Part shown: piece after piece, positions 1-10,142 of the stretch
Numbering within the stretch: the stretch's first letter is position 1
Layout: each line of letters starts with the position of its first letter
From: Pseudomonas sp. B21-056
GTDB lineage: Bacteria; Pseudomonadota; Gammaproteobacteria; Pseudomonadales; Pseudomonadaceae
Reading direction: 5' to 3'
DNA: 64,000 bases
NCBI RefSeq assembly: GCF_026016325.1
Contig: NZ_CP087203.1
Coordinates: 4,402,001 to 4,466,000 of the forward strand
Position numbers and translations under genes: made by a program
The notes under the pieces: generated by a model
What the model saw: the letters and a program-made list of their open reading frames with translations, nothing else
Told to the model about the DNA's origin: nothing
Database searches by the model: none

Positions 1-2279
1 AGATCGAAATCCGCCGGCAGCTCGAGATCGTCGGCTGGGGTGTCGAGCAAGGCCGGGGTGTCGGCCGCAGGCACGTCCAGACCCTTGAGGTCGTCGCCCA
101 GGTCCAGCAGGAAGTCTTCATCTTCCAGGGCTGGAGCCGGGGCATCGGCGCCCAGGTCCAGGTCGAACTCCGACAGATCGTCCAGGCTTTCGTTGGCTTC
201 GGTCTGCTGCTTGAGCACCGATTCGAAGCTCAGATCGTCGTCCATCGGGAACGCATCCAGCTCCGCTACCGGCTCAGGGGCGGGCGCTGTCGGTGCGTTC
301 TCCAGGTCATCCAGACTCAGGTCGAAGGCACTGTCCAGTTCTTCATTGGTTGCCGGCGTTTCTTCCAGCAGTTCCTTGACGTACTGGGCGTCCAGTTCGG
401 CAGCCACCGCCGCCGCGGCCAGGGTGGCACTGGTGGCAACCACCATGGCCGGGAAGCGGCTCTTGAGCTGCTCGACCTGGGCGAAGTTTTCACCATTGGC
501 CACCAACTGGCGTTCCTGGGCGACAAACGCGTCGCGGTCGCCCTGCTGGCCGTAGACTTCCATCAGTTTCAGGCGCAGGTCGCTGCGCTGTGGCTCGGCC
601 TTGATGCCTTGCTCGAGCTGATCGGCCGCCTGGTTCAAGCGCCCGCGATCGATATGGGCCTGCGCCTGGCCCAGCACGTCGTCGAAAGGATCGGCAGCCG
701 GGGCGACCAATGGCGCCGCGATAGGCGCCGAGACCACCACAGGAGCAACCACAGGAGCCGGCTGGGGAATCGGCTTGGGGGCCGGCGCAGGGGCTGGCTT
801 GGGATCGAGCTTTACGCTTGGCGCGGGTACTTCAATGCCCTCGAAGCTGCTCGGGGGCAGATCGAGCTCCGGGGAGAAGTCGGCCTCCTCCTCGAGGGCT
901 CGAGCCATGCGCAGATGCTTCTCGGCTTCCTGGTGGGCCTTTCGGCGACGGGCGAGCAGCAACAACAGCAACAGCAGGACCAACGCCCCACCGCCGACCA
1001 AACCGAGCAGGATCGGGTTGGTCAGCAGGTCGTTGTACTTCTGCTCGCTGGATACCGCCGGTTCCTCGGCCGGAGTAGCCGCAGGCGTCGCTTCGGGTGT
1101 CGCTTCAGGGGCCACCTGCGGTGCAGGCGCCGGGACCTGTGCCGTCGGTGCGGGCGTCAACTGCGCCGACATTGCCGGTGGCGCTTCATTGGCTGGCGGA
1201 ACCGCGGCACCTTCGGCCTGCATCTTCGCCAGCTGATTGTTCTTCAGCTCGATCAGGCGCTGCAGCTTGTCCAACTGGCTCTGCAGATCGGCCATGCGGC
1301 TTTTCAGTTCTTCATTGTCACGGCGAGCCGAGTCGAGGCTTTCTTGGGTGACCGCGAGCTTGTTGCTCAGGGCCTGGGCATCACCGGCAGCCCCCTTGCC
1401 TTTGCCCTTGCCCGCCTTCGCAGACTCGGCCGTCACCAGGCTCAGGTTATCGCGGCCTGCGGTCTGCGCCGGTGCGGCTTCCCCCTGCCCACGCTTGGTC
1501 GCGTCCAGTTGCTGCCGGCCACCAGGTGCTGCAGTCGCACGCCCTTGACGCCCCTGGCGCCAGGCGGCGTTCTGCGCAGCCACTTCGGCAATGGCCTGGG
1601 GTTGTGGCAACGCGGTGCTTTGCACCGGGTCCGGCAGGCGCAGGACCTGGCCGGTCTTGAGCAGGTTGATGTTGCCGTTGATGAATGCGTGCGGGTTCAG
1701 CGCCTGGATCGCCAGCATGGTTTGCTGGACCGACCCGCCGTTGCGGGCCTTGGCGGCGATTTCCCAGAGGGTATCGCGCGGTGTGGTGGTGTACTGGGAC
1801 GGTTTGGTAGCGCCGGTGACCGGCGTCGACACCACCTGGGGCGGTTTCGGTCGGGCGGCCTCGGCAGCCTGGGGCGAGAACTTGGACGGATCGACCAGTA
1901 CGCTGTAGTCACGCAGCAGGCGGCCATTGGGCCACATCACCTGCACGAGGAACTTGACCAGCGGTTCGGACAACGGCCGGCTGGAGGTCACCCGCAGGAC
2001 GCTCTTGCCATTGGCATTGATCACCGGGGTGAAGGTCAGGTCATTGAGGAACGCCTGGCGGTCGACGCCGGCCTTGGCGAAATCCTCAGGCGAGGCCAGG
2101 CTGGGTACGACTTCGGCGGCGGTCAGTTGCTGGACATCGAGCAGCTCGATTTCCGCGACCAGAGGCTGGTTCGGCGGCGACTTCAGGGTCAATTCCCCGA
2201 GCCCGAGCGCTTGCGCCATACCGGAGGACAGCGCCGAGGCGGCCGCTATTGCTAACACCAGTTTGCGAACTTGAACCAT
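1..2279 (-). CDS. fimV: FimV-like peptidoglycan-binding polar hub protein (3' part cut off by window edge)
   Basis: The reading frame starts at the ATG at 2279 and runs without a stop to base 1, so the C-terminus is outside the window. The product has a signal peptide (VLAIAAASALSSGMAQA), then the FimV N-terminal region (GLGELTLKSPPNQPL), a LysM-type motif near residue 165-215 (YTTTPRDTLWEIA...NPHAFINGNINLL), a coiled coil (ESLDSARRDNEELKSRMADL, about 290-330), an Ala/Pro-rich linker, one membrane segment near residue 415-440 followed by ARRRKAQQEAEK, and a long acidic cytoplasmic region rich in LDLPxDF/DLGDDL. FimV organises type IV pili and polar signalling through its C-terminal TPR domain, which lies beyond the window. 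It sits downstream of asd and the usg-like gene, as is usual in Pseudomonas. Confidence 0.93.
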   Translation of the reverse strand, partial: MVQVRKLVLAIAAASALSSGMAQALGLGELTLKSPPNQPLVAEIELLDVQQLTAAEVVPSLASPEDFAKAGVDRQAFLNDLTFTPVINANGKSVLRVTSSRPLSEPLVKFLVQVMWPNGRLLRDYSVLVDPSKFSPQAAEAARPKPPQVVSTPVTGATKPSQYTTTPRDTLWEIAAKARNGGSVQQTMLAIQALNPHAFINGNINLLKTGQVLRLPDPVQSTALPQPQAIAEVAAQNAAWRQGRQGRATAAPGGRQQLDATKRGQGEAAPAQTAGRDNLSLVTAESAKAGKGKGKGAAGDAQALSNKLAVTQESLDSARRDNEELKSRMADLQSQLDKLQRLIELKNNQLAKMQAEGAAVPPANEAPPAMSAQLTPAPTAQVPAPAPQVAPEATPEATPAATPAEEPAVSSEQKYNDLLTNPILLGLVGGGALVLLLLLLLLARRRKAHQEAEKHLRMARALEEEADFSPELDLPPSSFEGIEVPAPSVKLDPKPAPAPAPKPIPQPAPVVAPVVVSAPIAAPLVAPAADPFDDVLGQAQAHIDRGRLNQAADQLEQGIKAEPQRSDLRLKLMEVYGQQGDRDAFVAQERQLVANGENFAQVEQLKSRFPAMVVATSATLAAAAVAAELDAQYVKELLEETPATNEELDSAFDLSLDDLENAPTAPAPEPVAELDAFPMDDDLSFESVLKQQTEANESLDDLSEFDLDLGADAPAPALEDEDFLLDLGDDLKGLDVPAADTPALLDTPADDLELPADFD

Positions 2280-2489
2280 AGCCTCTTCCTTTGTTTGAAC
2301 ATTCCTCGGCCAGCGAGAAGGTATTGATGTCGCTGCCGTAAGGCATCTCGCGCAGCCCCAAAGCGACGGGCCACACGATCGTTTTACTCATGCCCGGGAA
2401 CGTCCCCAGCGGGAGATTTTCGCCTTCAGCGTCCAGGCCAAGCATAGCGCCCGGCTAGAATCATTCGACAAATTGTTGCCAAGTATCTT

Positions 2490-3500
2490 TTACAGCAGGT
2501 CTTTTATCAACAACTCCGCCACCTGCACTGCATTGAGCGCCGCGCCCTTGCGCACGTTATCCGTCGTCAGCCACATATTCAGTTCCGTCGGGTCGTCGAT
2601 CCCGCCGCGCACACGCCCGATATAAATCACATCCTGGCCCACCGCATCGCCTACCGGCGTCGGGTAGTCGCCCGCCTCCACCAGCTCGATGCCGGGGGCT
2701 GCTTCCAGGGCCGCGTTGACCTTTTTCAGGTCGACGGCGTTCGCGGACTGCACGGTCACGCTAAAGCTATCGCCGAAAAATACCGGGGCTTGAATGCAAG
2801 TGACGGAAATCTTTAACAAAGGTTGATCCAGCACTTGGCGCAGTTCGCGCACCAGGCGCTTTTCCAGTTGCGTATGGCCCTGCTCGTCCGGGGTGCCGAC
2901 CTGGGCCAGCAGATTGAACGCCATCTGCCGATCGAAGAAGGTCGGCTCCAGGGGACGGACGTTGAGCAACTCGGCGGTCTGACGCGCCAATTCGTTTACG
3001 GCAACGCGGCCCTGGGCGGACACGGCGAGGCTGGCGGTCAGGCTGATGCGCCGCACATCCAGGCACTCACGCAACGGCGCCAGCGCCACGGCCAGCGCGG
3101 TGGCCGAGGCACTCGGGCTGCTGACCTGAAACGGCTTGCCGAGGCCGGCCAACAACTGGGCGTTGGCTTCCGGCACGATCTGCGGCGCCTGTTCCGGCGG
3201 CAGGGCGCCGGACAGGTCGATAAGCGCGCAACCGGCGGCCGTGGCACGCGGGGCGAAGCTCAGGGTCACCGCCGGGCCGGCGGCGAAGAACGCCAGTTGC
3301 ACCTTGCTGAAGTCGAACGCGTCGACTTCTCGTACCCGCACGTTCTTGTTGCGAAACATCACCGAGCTGCCCGCCGACTCGCTGCTGGCCAGCAGGTGCA
3401 GGTTACCGATGGGGAAGTCGCGCTCTTCGAGAATCTGGACGAGGGTTTCACCGACCGTACCGGTGGCGCCGATCACGGCAATGTCAAAGGACTGGCTCAT
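2490..3500 (-). CDS. Aspartate-semialdehyde dehydrogenase-like protein (USG-1 homologue), catalytic Cys absent
   Basis: A 336-residue protein with an N-terminal Rossmann nucleotide-binding motif (IAVIGATGTVGETLVQIL) and the overall Asd fold (DLSGA, PxPVGDAVGQDVIYIGRVR near the C-terminus). In true Asd enzymes the nucleophile is the Cys of a GGNCT or NPNCST motif; the matching stretch here reads SSPSASATALA, so the Cys is replaced by Ala/Ser. This is known for the USG-1 group, which lies beside asd and fimV in pseudomonads and whose function is unclear. It follows asd on the same strand, 249 bases downstream and separated by a terminator and a REPIN, so it may have its own promoter. I infer that it does not carry out the Asd reaction. 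Confidence 0.88.
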   Translation of the reverse strand: MSQSFDIAVIGATGTVGETLVQILEERDFPIGNLHLLASSESAGSSVMFRNKNVRVREVDAFDFSKVQLAFFAAGPAVTLSFAPRATAAGCALIDLSGALPPEQAPQIVPEANAQLLAGLGKPFQVSSPSASATALAVALAPLRECLDVRRISLTASLAVSAQGRVAVNELARQTAELLNVRPLEPTFFDRQMAFNLLAQVGTPDEQGHTQLEKRLVRELRQVLDQPLLKISVTCIQAPVFFGDSFSVTVQSANAVDLKKVNAALEAAPGIELVEAGDYPTPVGDAVGQDVIYIGRVRGGIDDPTELNMWLTTDNVRKGAALNAVQVAELLIKDLL

Positions 3501-3590
3501 GGGGTCTACCTCGGGTAATGCGTGGGGAGCGGCACTTTACCGGGTGGCTGGCGGCCAGGCAATTGACGGGGGATTGGTGGTGGATGGACT

Positions 3591-3673
3591 GGCGTCATCG
3601 CGAGCAGGCTCGCTCCCACAGGTTGTGTGTTCACTGAAGACCCAATGTGGGAGCGAGCCTGCTCGCGATGACG
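3591..3673. repeat. REPIN (two inverted REP sequences)
   Basis: Two copies of the REP core (GCGAGCAGGCTCGCTCCCACA and its reverse complement) face each other with about 25 bases between them, in the gap between the usg-like gene and asd. Each copy can fold into a hairpin. Confidence 0.9.
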
Positions 3674-3698
3674 ATCTAACTACCAATACAATCGCCAT

Positions 3699-3735
3699 AA
3701 AAAAACCCGCACCTCTCACAAGGCACGGGTTCTTT
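3699..3735 (-). terminator. Rho-independent terminator of asd
   Basis: Read on the minus strand, the stem AACCCGTGCC pairs with GGTGCGGGTT (one mismatch) around a short loop and is followed by seven T. It lies 15 bases after the asd stop codon. Confidence 0.8.
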
Positions 3736-3749
3736 CACAGCAGCAACGA

Positions 3750-4862
3750 TCAACGTTCGAGCAAGATCCGCAGCATGCGACGCAGCGGTTCGGCCGCGCC
3801 CCACAGCAGTTGGTCGCCGACGGTGAAGGCACCGACGAACTGCGAGCCCATGTTCAGCTTGCGCAGGCGACCCACCGGCACGTTCAGGGTGCCGGTGACC
3901 TTGGTCGGGCTCAGCTCCTGCATGCTGGTTTCGCGGTTGTTCGGCACCAGCTTGACCCAAGGGTTGTGCTGGCTGATCAGCCCTTCGATGTCGGCGATCG
4001 GCACGTCCTTGTTCAGCTTGATGGTCAGCGCCTGGCTGTGGCAGCGCATGGCGCCGATGCGCACGCAGATGCCGTCCACCGGGATCGGGCTCTTGAAGCG
4101 GCCGAGGATCTTGTTGGTTTCGGCCTGGGCCTTCCACTCTTCGCGGCTCTGGCCGTTAGGCAGCTCCTTGTCGATCCACGGGATCAGGCTGCCGGCCAGC
4201 GGCACGCCGAAGTTCTCGGTCGGGTAGGCATCACTGCGCATCGCCTCGGCGACCTTGCGGTCGATGTCCAGGATGGCGCTGGCCGGGTTGGCCAGGTCAT
4301 CGGCGACAGCGGCGTGGGTCGCGCCCATCTGCTTGATCAGCTCACGCATGTTCTGCGCGCCGGCACCGGAAGCCGCCTGGTAGGTCATGGCGCTCATCCA
4401 TTCCACCAGACCGGCTTCGAACAGGCCACCCAGGCCCATCAGCATCAGGCTGACGGTGCAGTTGCCACCGATGTAGTTCTTGGTGCCGGCGTCCAGTTGC
4501 TGGTCGATGACCTTGCGGTTCACCGGGTCGAGGATGATCACCGCGTCGTCCTGCATGCGCAGGCTGGAAGCGGCGTCGATCCAGTAGCCCTGCCAGCCGG
4601 CTTCGCGCAGTTTCGGGAAGACTTCGCTGGTGTAGTCGCCACCCTGGCACGTCAGGATCACATCGAGGGTCTTGAGCTCTTCAATGCTGTAGGCATCCTT
4701 GAGCGCACCGGTGTCCTTGCCCACGGATGGGCCCTGGCCACCGACATTGGAGGTGGTGAAAAACACCGGCTCGATGAGATCGAAATCCTGCTCTTCCAGC
4801 ATTCGCTGCATGAGCACGGAACCGACCATGCCCCGCCAACCGATCAGACCTACACGTTTCAT
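3750..4862 (-). CDS. asd: Aspartate-semialdehyde dehydrogenase
   Basis: Asd reduces aspartyl phosphate to aspartate semialdehyde with NADPH, the branch point to lysine/diaminopimelate, threonine and methionine. The 370-residue product starts [20 protein letters not shown], the gamma-proteobacterial Asd N-terminus with its NADP-binding GxxGxxG. The active-site motif [10 protein letters not shown] (Cys near residue 135) is intact, as are QAASGAGA and the HCHS-type segment [11 protein letters not shown]. An in-frame ATG 30 bases upstream was rejected because MKRVGLIGW is the family start. It follows leuB by 54 bases on the same strand and has a terminator right after it. Confidence 0.97.
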   Translation of the reverse strand: MKRVGLIGWRGMVGSVLMQRMLEEQDFDLIEPVFFTTSNVGGQGPSVGKDTGALKDAYSIEELKTLDVILTCQGGDYTSEVFPKLREAGWQGYWIDAASSLRMQDDAVIILDPVNRKVIDQQLDAGTKNYIGGNCTVSLMLMGLGGLFEAGLVEWMSAMTYQAASGAGAQNMRELIKQMGATHAAVADDLANPASAILDIDRKVAEAMRSDAYPTENFGVPLAGSLIPWIDKELPNGQSREEWKAQAETNKILGRFKSPIPVDGICVRIGAMRCHSQALTIKLNKDVPIADIEGLISQHNPWVKLVPNNRETSMQELSPTKVTGTLNVPVGRLRKLNMGSQFVGAFTVGDQLLWGAAEPLRRMLRILLER

Positions 4863-4916
4863 CGCAACTGCACCTATACAAAAGTGGGCCACCGTCGAAG
4901 CGGTGGACCGGAGAGA

Positions 4917-5999
<1,083 letters not shown>

Positions 6000-6050
6000 G
6001 CTTTCCTCGTTCACTTTGTCGGCACGCTCTCAGGCGAGCCAGGAAAAATC

Positions 6051-6815
6051 CTATCGCTCGGCCCACAGCACCAGTACGTCCGTACTGAAAGAACCATCGG
6101 CCTCAATCTCGAAATATTCACGCACTTCATCGCCCATCGAGCGCTGCAGCTCGAGTATCGCTGCGCGCATCACCTCGGGCGTGCGCATGCGCTCGACCCA
6201 GGAGCGGTATTCCAGGCGCAACCGCTGGCGCGAAGTGCTGCTCACCTGCAACCCCGCTTCGCTGACCTGGCGCAACCACTCGGCGGCCGAATAGTCGCGC
6301 ACATGGCTGGTGTCGCGCAGTACCTCGACGCTTTGCAGGTAGGTGTCCAGCAGCGGCATGCCCGGCGACAGTACATCAATGAAAGCCGCCACGCCGCCCG
6401 GCTTGAGCACCCGGCGCACTTCCCGCAATGCCACGCCCAGGTCGCTCCAATGATGCGCCGAATAGCGACTGAACACGAAGTCGAACTCGGCATCGGCGAA
6501 CGGCAGGCGCTCGGCGGCACCGCACACAGTGGTGATATTGCCCAGGCCACGCTCCGCTGCCGCTGCCGCCACCACATCGAGCATCTGCCGGGACAGGTCA
6601 TAGGCCACCACTTCACCGGCCAACGGCGCCACGTGAAAACTCACGTGACCGGCACCGCAACCCAGGTCCAGCACCCGGGCGTCGCCACGACCGGACAAGG
6701 CAGCCTGTAGCAGCGCGAACTCGGCGCCCTGGGCGTGCACGGCACTGCTCAGATAGGCCGAAGCCTGTTCACCGAATTGCTTTTGTACAACCTGACTGTG
6801 GGCGGTGCTGGTCAT
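6051..6815 (-). CDS. Class I SAM-dependent methyltransferase (UbiE/Methyltransf_11 type)
   Basis: A 254-residue soluble protein with SAM-binding motif I VLDLGCGAGHVSFHVAPL near residue 50-65, motif II acidic residue in VAYDLSRQMLDVV, motif EFDFVFSRYSAHHW, and motif III LREVRRVLKPGGVAAFIDVL. These are typical of small-molecule methyltransferases related to UbiE; the substrate cannot be told from sequence. It lies between leuD and leuB, a position conserved in Pseudomonas, which suggests co-transcription with the leucine genes. The start MTSTAHSQVV was chosen because the longer frame would read into the REPIN upstream. Confidence 0.88.
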   Translation of the reverse strand: MTSTAHSQVVQKQFGEQASAYLSSAVHAQGAEFALLQAALSGRGDARVLDLGCGAGHVSFHVAPLAGEVVAYDLSRQMLDVVAAAAAERGLGNITTVCGAAERLPFADAEFDFVFSRYSAHHWSDLGVALREVRRVLKPGGVAAFIDVLSPGMPLLDTYLQSVEVLRDTSHVRDYSAAEWLRQVSEAGLQVSSTSRQRLRLEYRSWVERMRTPEVMRAAILELQRSMGDEVREYFEIEADGSFSTDVLVLWAER

Positions 6816-6850
6816 GGGAATGTCCTTAAGGTTCTGTAGTGCCTGGGCTG

Positions 6851-6937
6851 GCCTCTTCGCGAGCAGGCTCGCTCCCACAGGGTTTTGGATACAGCGCAAA
6901 TCCGATGTGGGAGCGATCCTGCTCGCGATGGCGTCGT
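6851..6937. repeat. REPIN
   Basis: Inverted pair of REP cores, GCGAGCAGGCTCGCTCCCACAG and, 29 bases on, GTGGGAGCGATCCTGCTCGC (one base changed). It sits between the methyltransferase gene and leuD. Confidence 0.88.
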
Positions 6938-6953
6938 CACGCCTTACGCGAAA

Positions 6954-7598
6954 TCAAACCTCGCGAAACAACCAGGGCTGACTCGCCCGATGCTTCGCTT
7001 CAAACGCGGCAATCGCCTCGCCGTCCTGCAGGGTCAAGCCGATGTCGTCCAGGCCGTTAAGCAGGCAATGCTTGCGGAACGCATCGATCTCGAATCCCAG
7101 CACCTTGCCGTCGGGACGGGTCACGGTCTGGGCTGCCAGGTCGATCTGCAGCTGATAACCCGGGTTGGCCTCGACCTGCTGGAACAGTTCGTCCACTTCA
7201 GCGTCGCTGAGGATGATCGGCAGCAAACCGTTCTTGAAACTGTTGTTGAAGAAGATGTCGGCGTAGCTCGGCGCGATGATGCTGCGGAAGCCGTACTCTT
7301 CAAGCGCCCACGGCGCGTGTTCGCGGCTCGAACCGCAACCGAAGTTTTCCCGGGCCAGCAGCACGCTGGCGCCCTGGTAGCGCTCGGCGTTGAGCACGAA
7401 GTCCTTGTTCAGCGGCCGCTTGGAGTTGTCCTGGTAGGGCTGGCCCACGTCCAGGTAACGCCATTCGTCGAACAGGTTCGGACCGAAGCCGGTGCGCTTG
7501 ATGGACTTCAGGAATTGCTTGGGAATGATCTGGTCGGTGTCGACGTTGGCACGATCCAGAGGCGCGACAAGACCAGTGTGCTGGGTAAAAGCTTTCAT
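6954..7598 (-). CDS. leuD: 3-isopropylmalate dehydratase small subunit
   Basis: LeuD pairs with LeuC to isomerise 2-isopropylmalate to 3-isopropylmalate. The 214-residue product begins [30 protein letters not shown] and has the swivel-domain motif [16 protein letters not shown] near residue 85, diagnostic for the family. It starts 11 bases after the leuC stop, so the two subunits are co-transcribed and probably translated together. Confidence 0.97.
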   Translation of the reverse strand: MKAFTQHTGLVAPLDRANVDTDQIIPKQFLKSIKRTGFGPNLFDEWRYLDVGQPYQDNSKRPLNKDFVLNAERYQGASVLLARENFGCGSSREHAPWALEEYGFRSIIAPSYADIFFNNSFKNGLLPIILSDAEVDELFQQVEANPGYQLQIDLAAQTVTRPDGKVLGFEIDAFRKHCLLNGLDDIGLTLQDGEAIAAFEAKHRASQPWLFREV

Positions 7599-7609
7599 GC
7601 TGCGCTCCT

Positions 7610-9028
7610 TCAGATCAATTCACGGACGTCGACGAAACGGCCGTTGACGGCAGCCGCCGCGGCCATGGCCGGGCTCACCAGGTGGGTACGACCACCGGCG
7701 CCCTGACGGCCTTCGAAGTTACGGTTCGAGGTGGAGGCGCAATGCTCGCCCGACTCCAGGCGATCCGGGTTCATCGCCAGGCACATCGAGCAGCCTGGCT
7801 CGCGCCACTCGAAACCGGCCTCGAGAAACACCTTGTCCAGCCCTTCCGCTTCGGCCTGGGCTTTTACCAGGCCCGAGCCCGGCACCACGATGGCCTGCTT
7901 GATGGTCGAGGCGACCTTGCGACCCTTGGCGATCACCGCCGCGGCGCGCAGGTCTTCGATCCGCGAGTTGGTGCAGGAACCGATGAACACGCGGTCGAGC
8001 TGGATGTCGGTGATCGCCTGGTTCGCGCTCAAGCCCATGTACTTCAAGGCGCGGACGATGGAGTCGCGCTTGACCAGGTCCATTTCCTTGGCCGGATCCG
8101 GGACGTTCTGATCCACCGCCAGGACCATCTCAGGCGAAGTGCCCCAGCTGACCTGCGGCTTGATCTGGGTCGCATCGAGCTCGACGACCGTATCGAACCG
8201 GGCGTCGGCGTCGGACACCAGGTCTTTCCAGGCCTCGACCGCCAAGTCCCATTCGGCGCCTTTCGGCGCGAACGGACGACCCTTGACGTACTCGACGGTT
8301 TTTTCATCGGCTGCCACCAGGCCCACGCGGGCACCGGCCTCGATGGACATGTTGCAGATGGTCATGCGGCCTTCGACGGACAGGTCGCGGATCGCGCTGC
8401 CGGCGAATTCGATGGCATGGCCGTTACCGCCGGCGGTGCCAATCTTGCCGATCACGGCCAGGACGATGTCCTTGGCGGTGACGCCGAATGGCAGCTTGCC
8501 CTCGACGCGCACCAGCATGTTCTTCATTTTCTTGGCCACCAGGCACTGGGTGGCGAGCACATGCTCGACCTCGGAAGTGCCGATGCCGTGGGCCAGGGCG
8601 CCAAAGGCACCGTGGGTGGAGGTGTGGGAGTCGCCGCAGACCACGGTCATGCCGGGCAAGGTCGCGCCCTGCTCCGGGCCGATGACGTGGACGATGCCCT
8701 GGCGCACGTCGTTCATCTTGAATTCGACAATGCCGTATTCGTCGCAGTTGTCATCCAGGGTCTGGACCTGCAAGCGCGAAACCTGGTCGACAATCGCTTC
8801 GATTCCGCCCTTGCGTTCCGGGGTGGTCGGCACGTTGTGGTCCGGGGTGGCGATGTTGGCATCGATGCGCCACGGCTTGCGCCCGGCCAGGCGCAGGCCT
8901 TCGAAGGCTTGCGGCGAGGTCACTTCGTGGATGATGTGACGATCGATATAGATCAGCGCCGAGCCATCGTCGCGCTGCTTGACCAAATGCGAATCCCAGA
9001 GCTTGTCGTAGAGCGTTTTGCCGGCCAT
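7610..9028 (-). CDS. leuC: 3-isopropylmalate dehydratase large subunit
   Basis: The aconitase-family large subunit, 472 residues, beginning [16 protein letters not shown]. The three Fe-S cluster cysteines are visible in [14 protein letters not shown] (near 347) and [11 protein letters not shown] (near 407-410). The [29 protein letters not shown] segment is typical of the family. The start at 9028 has AGGAACC upstream; an ATG 15 bases earlier is possible. First gene of the leuC-leuD cluster and divergent from a LysR regulator. Confidence 0.97.
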   Translation of the reverse strand: MAGKTLYDKLWDSHLVKQRDDGSALIYIDRHIIHEVTSPQAFEGLRLAGRKPWRIDANIATPDHNVPTTPERKGGIEAIVDQVSRLQVQTLDDNCDEYGIVEFKMNDVRQGIVHVIGPEQGATLPGMTVVCGDSHTSTHGAFGALAHGIGTSEVEHVLATQCLVAKKMKNMLVRVEGKLPFGVTAKDIVLAVIGKIGTAGGNGHAIEFAGSAIRDLSVEGRMTICNMSIEAGARVGLVAADEKTVEYVKGRPFAPKGAEWDLAVEAWKDLVSDADARFDTVVELDATQIKPQVSWGTSPEMVLAVDQNVPDPAKEMDLVKRDSIVRALKYMGLSANQAITDIQLDRVFIGSCTNSRIEDLRAAAVIAKGRKVASTIKQAIVVPGSGLVKAQAEAEGLDKVFLEAGFEWREPGCSMCLAMNPDRLESGEHCASTSNRNFEGRQGAGGRTHLVSPAMAAAAAVNGRFVDVRELI

Positions 9029-9105
9029 CAGACGGTTCCTCATCAGCTTGTTTCTATGCCCCGGGTCTTGAATGACTCAATAACCCTTTGGCTTGTGAGG
9101 CTGAT

Positions 9106-9128
9106 GTTATGGGGCTACATTAAATAAC
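9106..9128. promoter_or_regulatory. Candidate LysR-type operator between leuC and the LysR gene
   Basis: The 156-base divergent intergenic region is AT-rich against its surroundings. It carries an inverted repeat GTTAT-N13-ATAAC, which fits the loose T-N11-A pattern bound by LysR-type regulators. This is a weak motif by itself; position between the divergent genes is the main support. Confidence 0.35.
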
Positions 9129-9184
9129 TCAAATTCATAATTTTTATACTTTGCATAACCAACAGGAATTCGACCAGGACCGCC

Positions 9185-10075
9185 ATGGACCTCGCCAACC
9201 TCAACGCCTTTATTGCCATTGCCGAGACGGGCAGTTTCTCTGGCGCCGGTGAACGCCTGCACCTGACCCAACCGGCCATCAGCAAGCGAATCGCCGGGCT
9301 GGAACAGCAGCTCAACGTCCGCCTGTTCGACCGGTTGGGCCGCGAAATCGGCCTGACCGAGGCCGGCCGGGCCCTGCTGCCACGGGCCTACCAGATCCTC
9401 AATGTGCTGGACGACACCCGTCGCGCCCTGACCAACCTGACCGGCGAAGTCACCGGGCGGCTGACGCTTGCCACCAGCCATCACATCGGCCTGCACCGCC
9501 TGCCACCTTTATTGAGGGAGTTCACCCGACGTTACCCACAAGTGGCGCTGGACATTCAGTTCCTGGATTCGGAAGTGGCCTACGAAGAAATTCTCCACGG
9601 CCGAGCGGAACTGGCGGTCATCACCCTCGCCCCCGAACCGCATGCGTTGATGCGCGCCACGCCGGTGTGGGACGATCCGCTGGATTTCGTGGTAGCGCCG
9701 GAACATGCGCTGCTGGACAGCAGCGTGGTCAGCCTGGCGGATATCGCCCTGCACCCCGCGGTTTTCCCGGGGGGCAACACCTTTACCCACCACATCGTCC
9801 GGCGTCTGTTCGAGGCTCAGGGCCTGACACCGAACATTGCCATGAGCACGAATTATCTGGAAACCATAAAGATGATGGTCTCCATCGGCCTGGCCTGGAG
9901 CGTCCTGCCGCGCACCATGCTCGATGATCAGGTGGCACGCATCCCTTTGCCGGGCATACAGCTCAGTCGCCAGCTAGGCTATATCTTGCACACTGAACGG
10001 ACGCTGTCGAATGCTGCGCGAGCTTTCATGTCCTTACTGGACGCACAAATCGATCTGCCAGGGACAACGGCATAG
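9185..10075 (+). CDS. LysR-family transcriptional regulator (probable leuCD regulator)
   Basis: A 296-residue LysR-type protein: N-terminal winged helix-turn-helix (LNAFIAIAETGSFSGAGERL, LTQPAISKRIAGLEQQL, residues 3-60), then a substrate-binding domain with the usual LTLATSHHIGLHRLPPLL opening. It is transcribed divergently from leuC, a layout conserved in Pseudomonas, so control of leuCD and of itself is likely, with an intermediate such as 2-isopropylmalate as possible effector (inference). The start ATG at 9185 precedes DLANLNAF, the normal LysR N-terminus. Confidence 0.93.
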   Translation: MDLANLNAFIAIAETGSFSGAGERLHLTQPAISKRIAGLEQQLNVRLFDRLGREIGLTEAGRALLPRAYQILNVLDDTRRALTNLTGEVTGRLTLATSHHIGLHRLPPLLREFTRRYPQVALDIQFLDSEVAYEEILHGRAELAVITLAPEPHALMRATPVWDDPLDFVVAPEHALLDSSVVSLADIALHPAVFPGGNTFTHHIVRRLFEAQGLTPNIAMSTNYLETIKMMVSIGLAWSVLPRTMLDDQVARIPLPGIQLSRQLGYILHTERTLSNAARAFMSLLDAQIDLPGTTA

Positions 10076-10142
10076 GTTGTGCTACTCCTATAGAGCCGAA
10101 ATGCCTGCACTTAACGCCCAATTGCCCAAGGCTCGCTAGAGA

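Noticed and set aside
609..2255. Plus-strand open frame of 548 codons across fimV
   Set aside because: It is antisense to the real fimV frame in high-GC sequence; the translation is Arg/Gly/Gln rich without a domain or ribosome-binding site.
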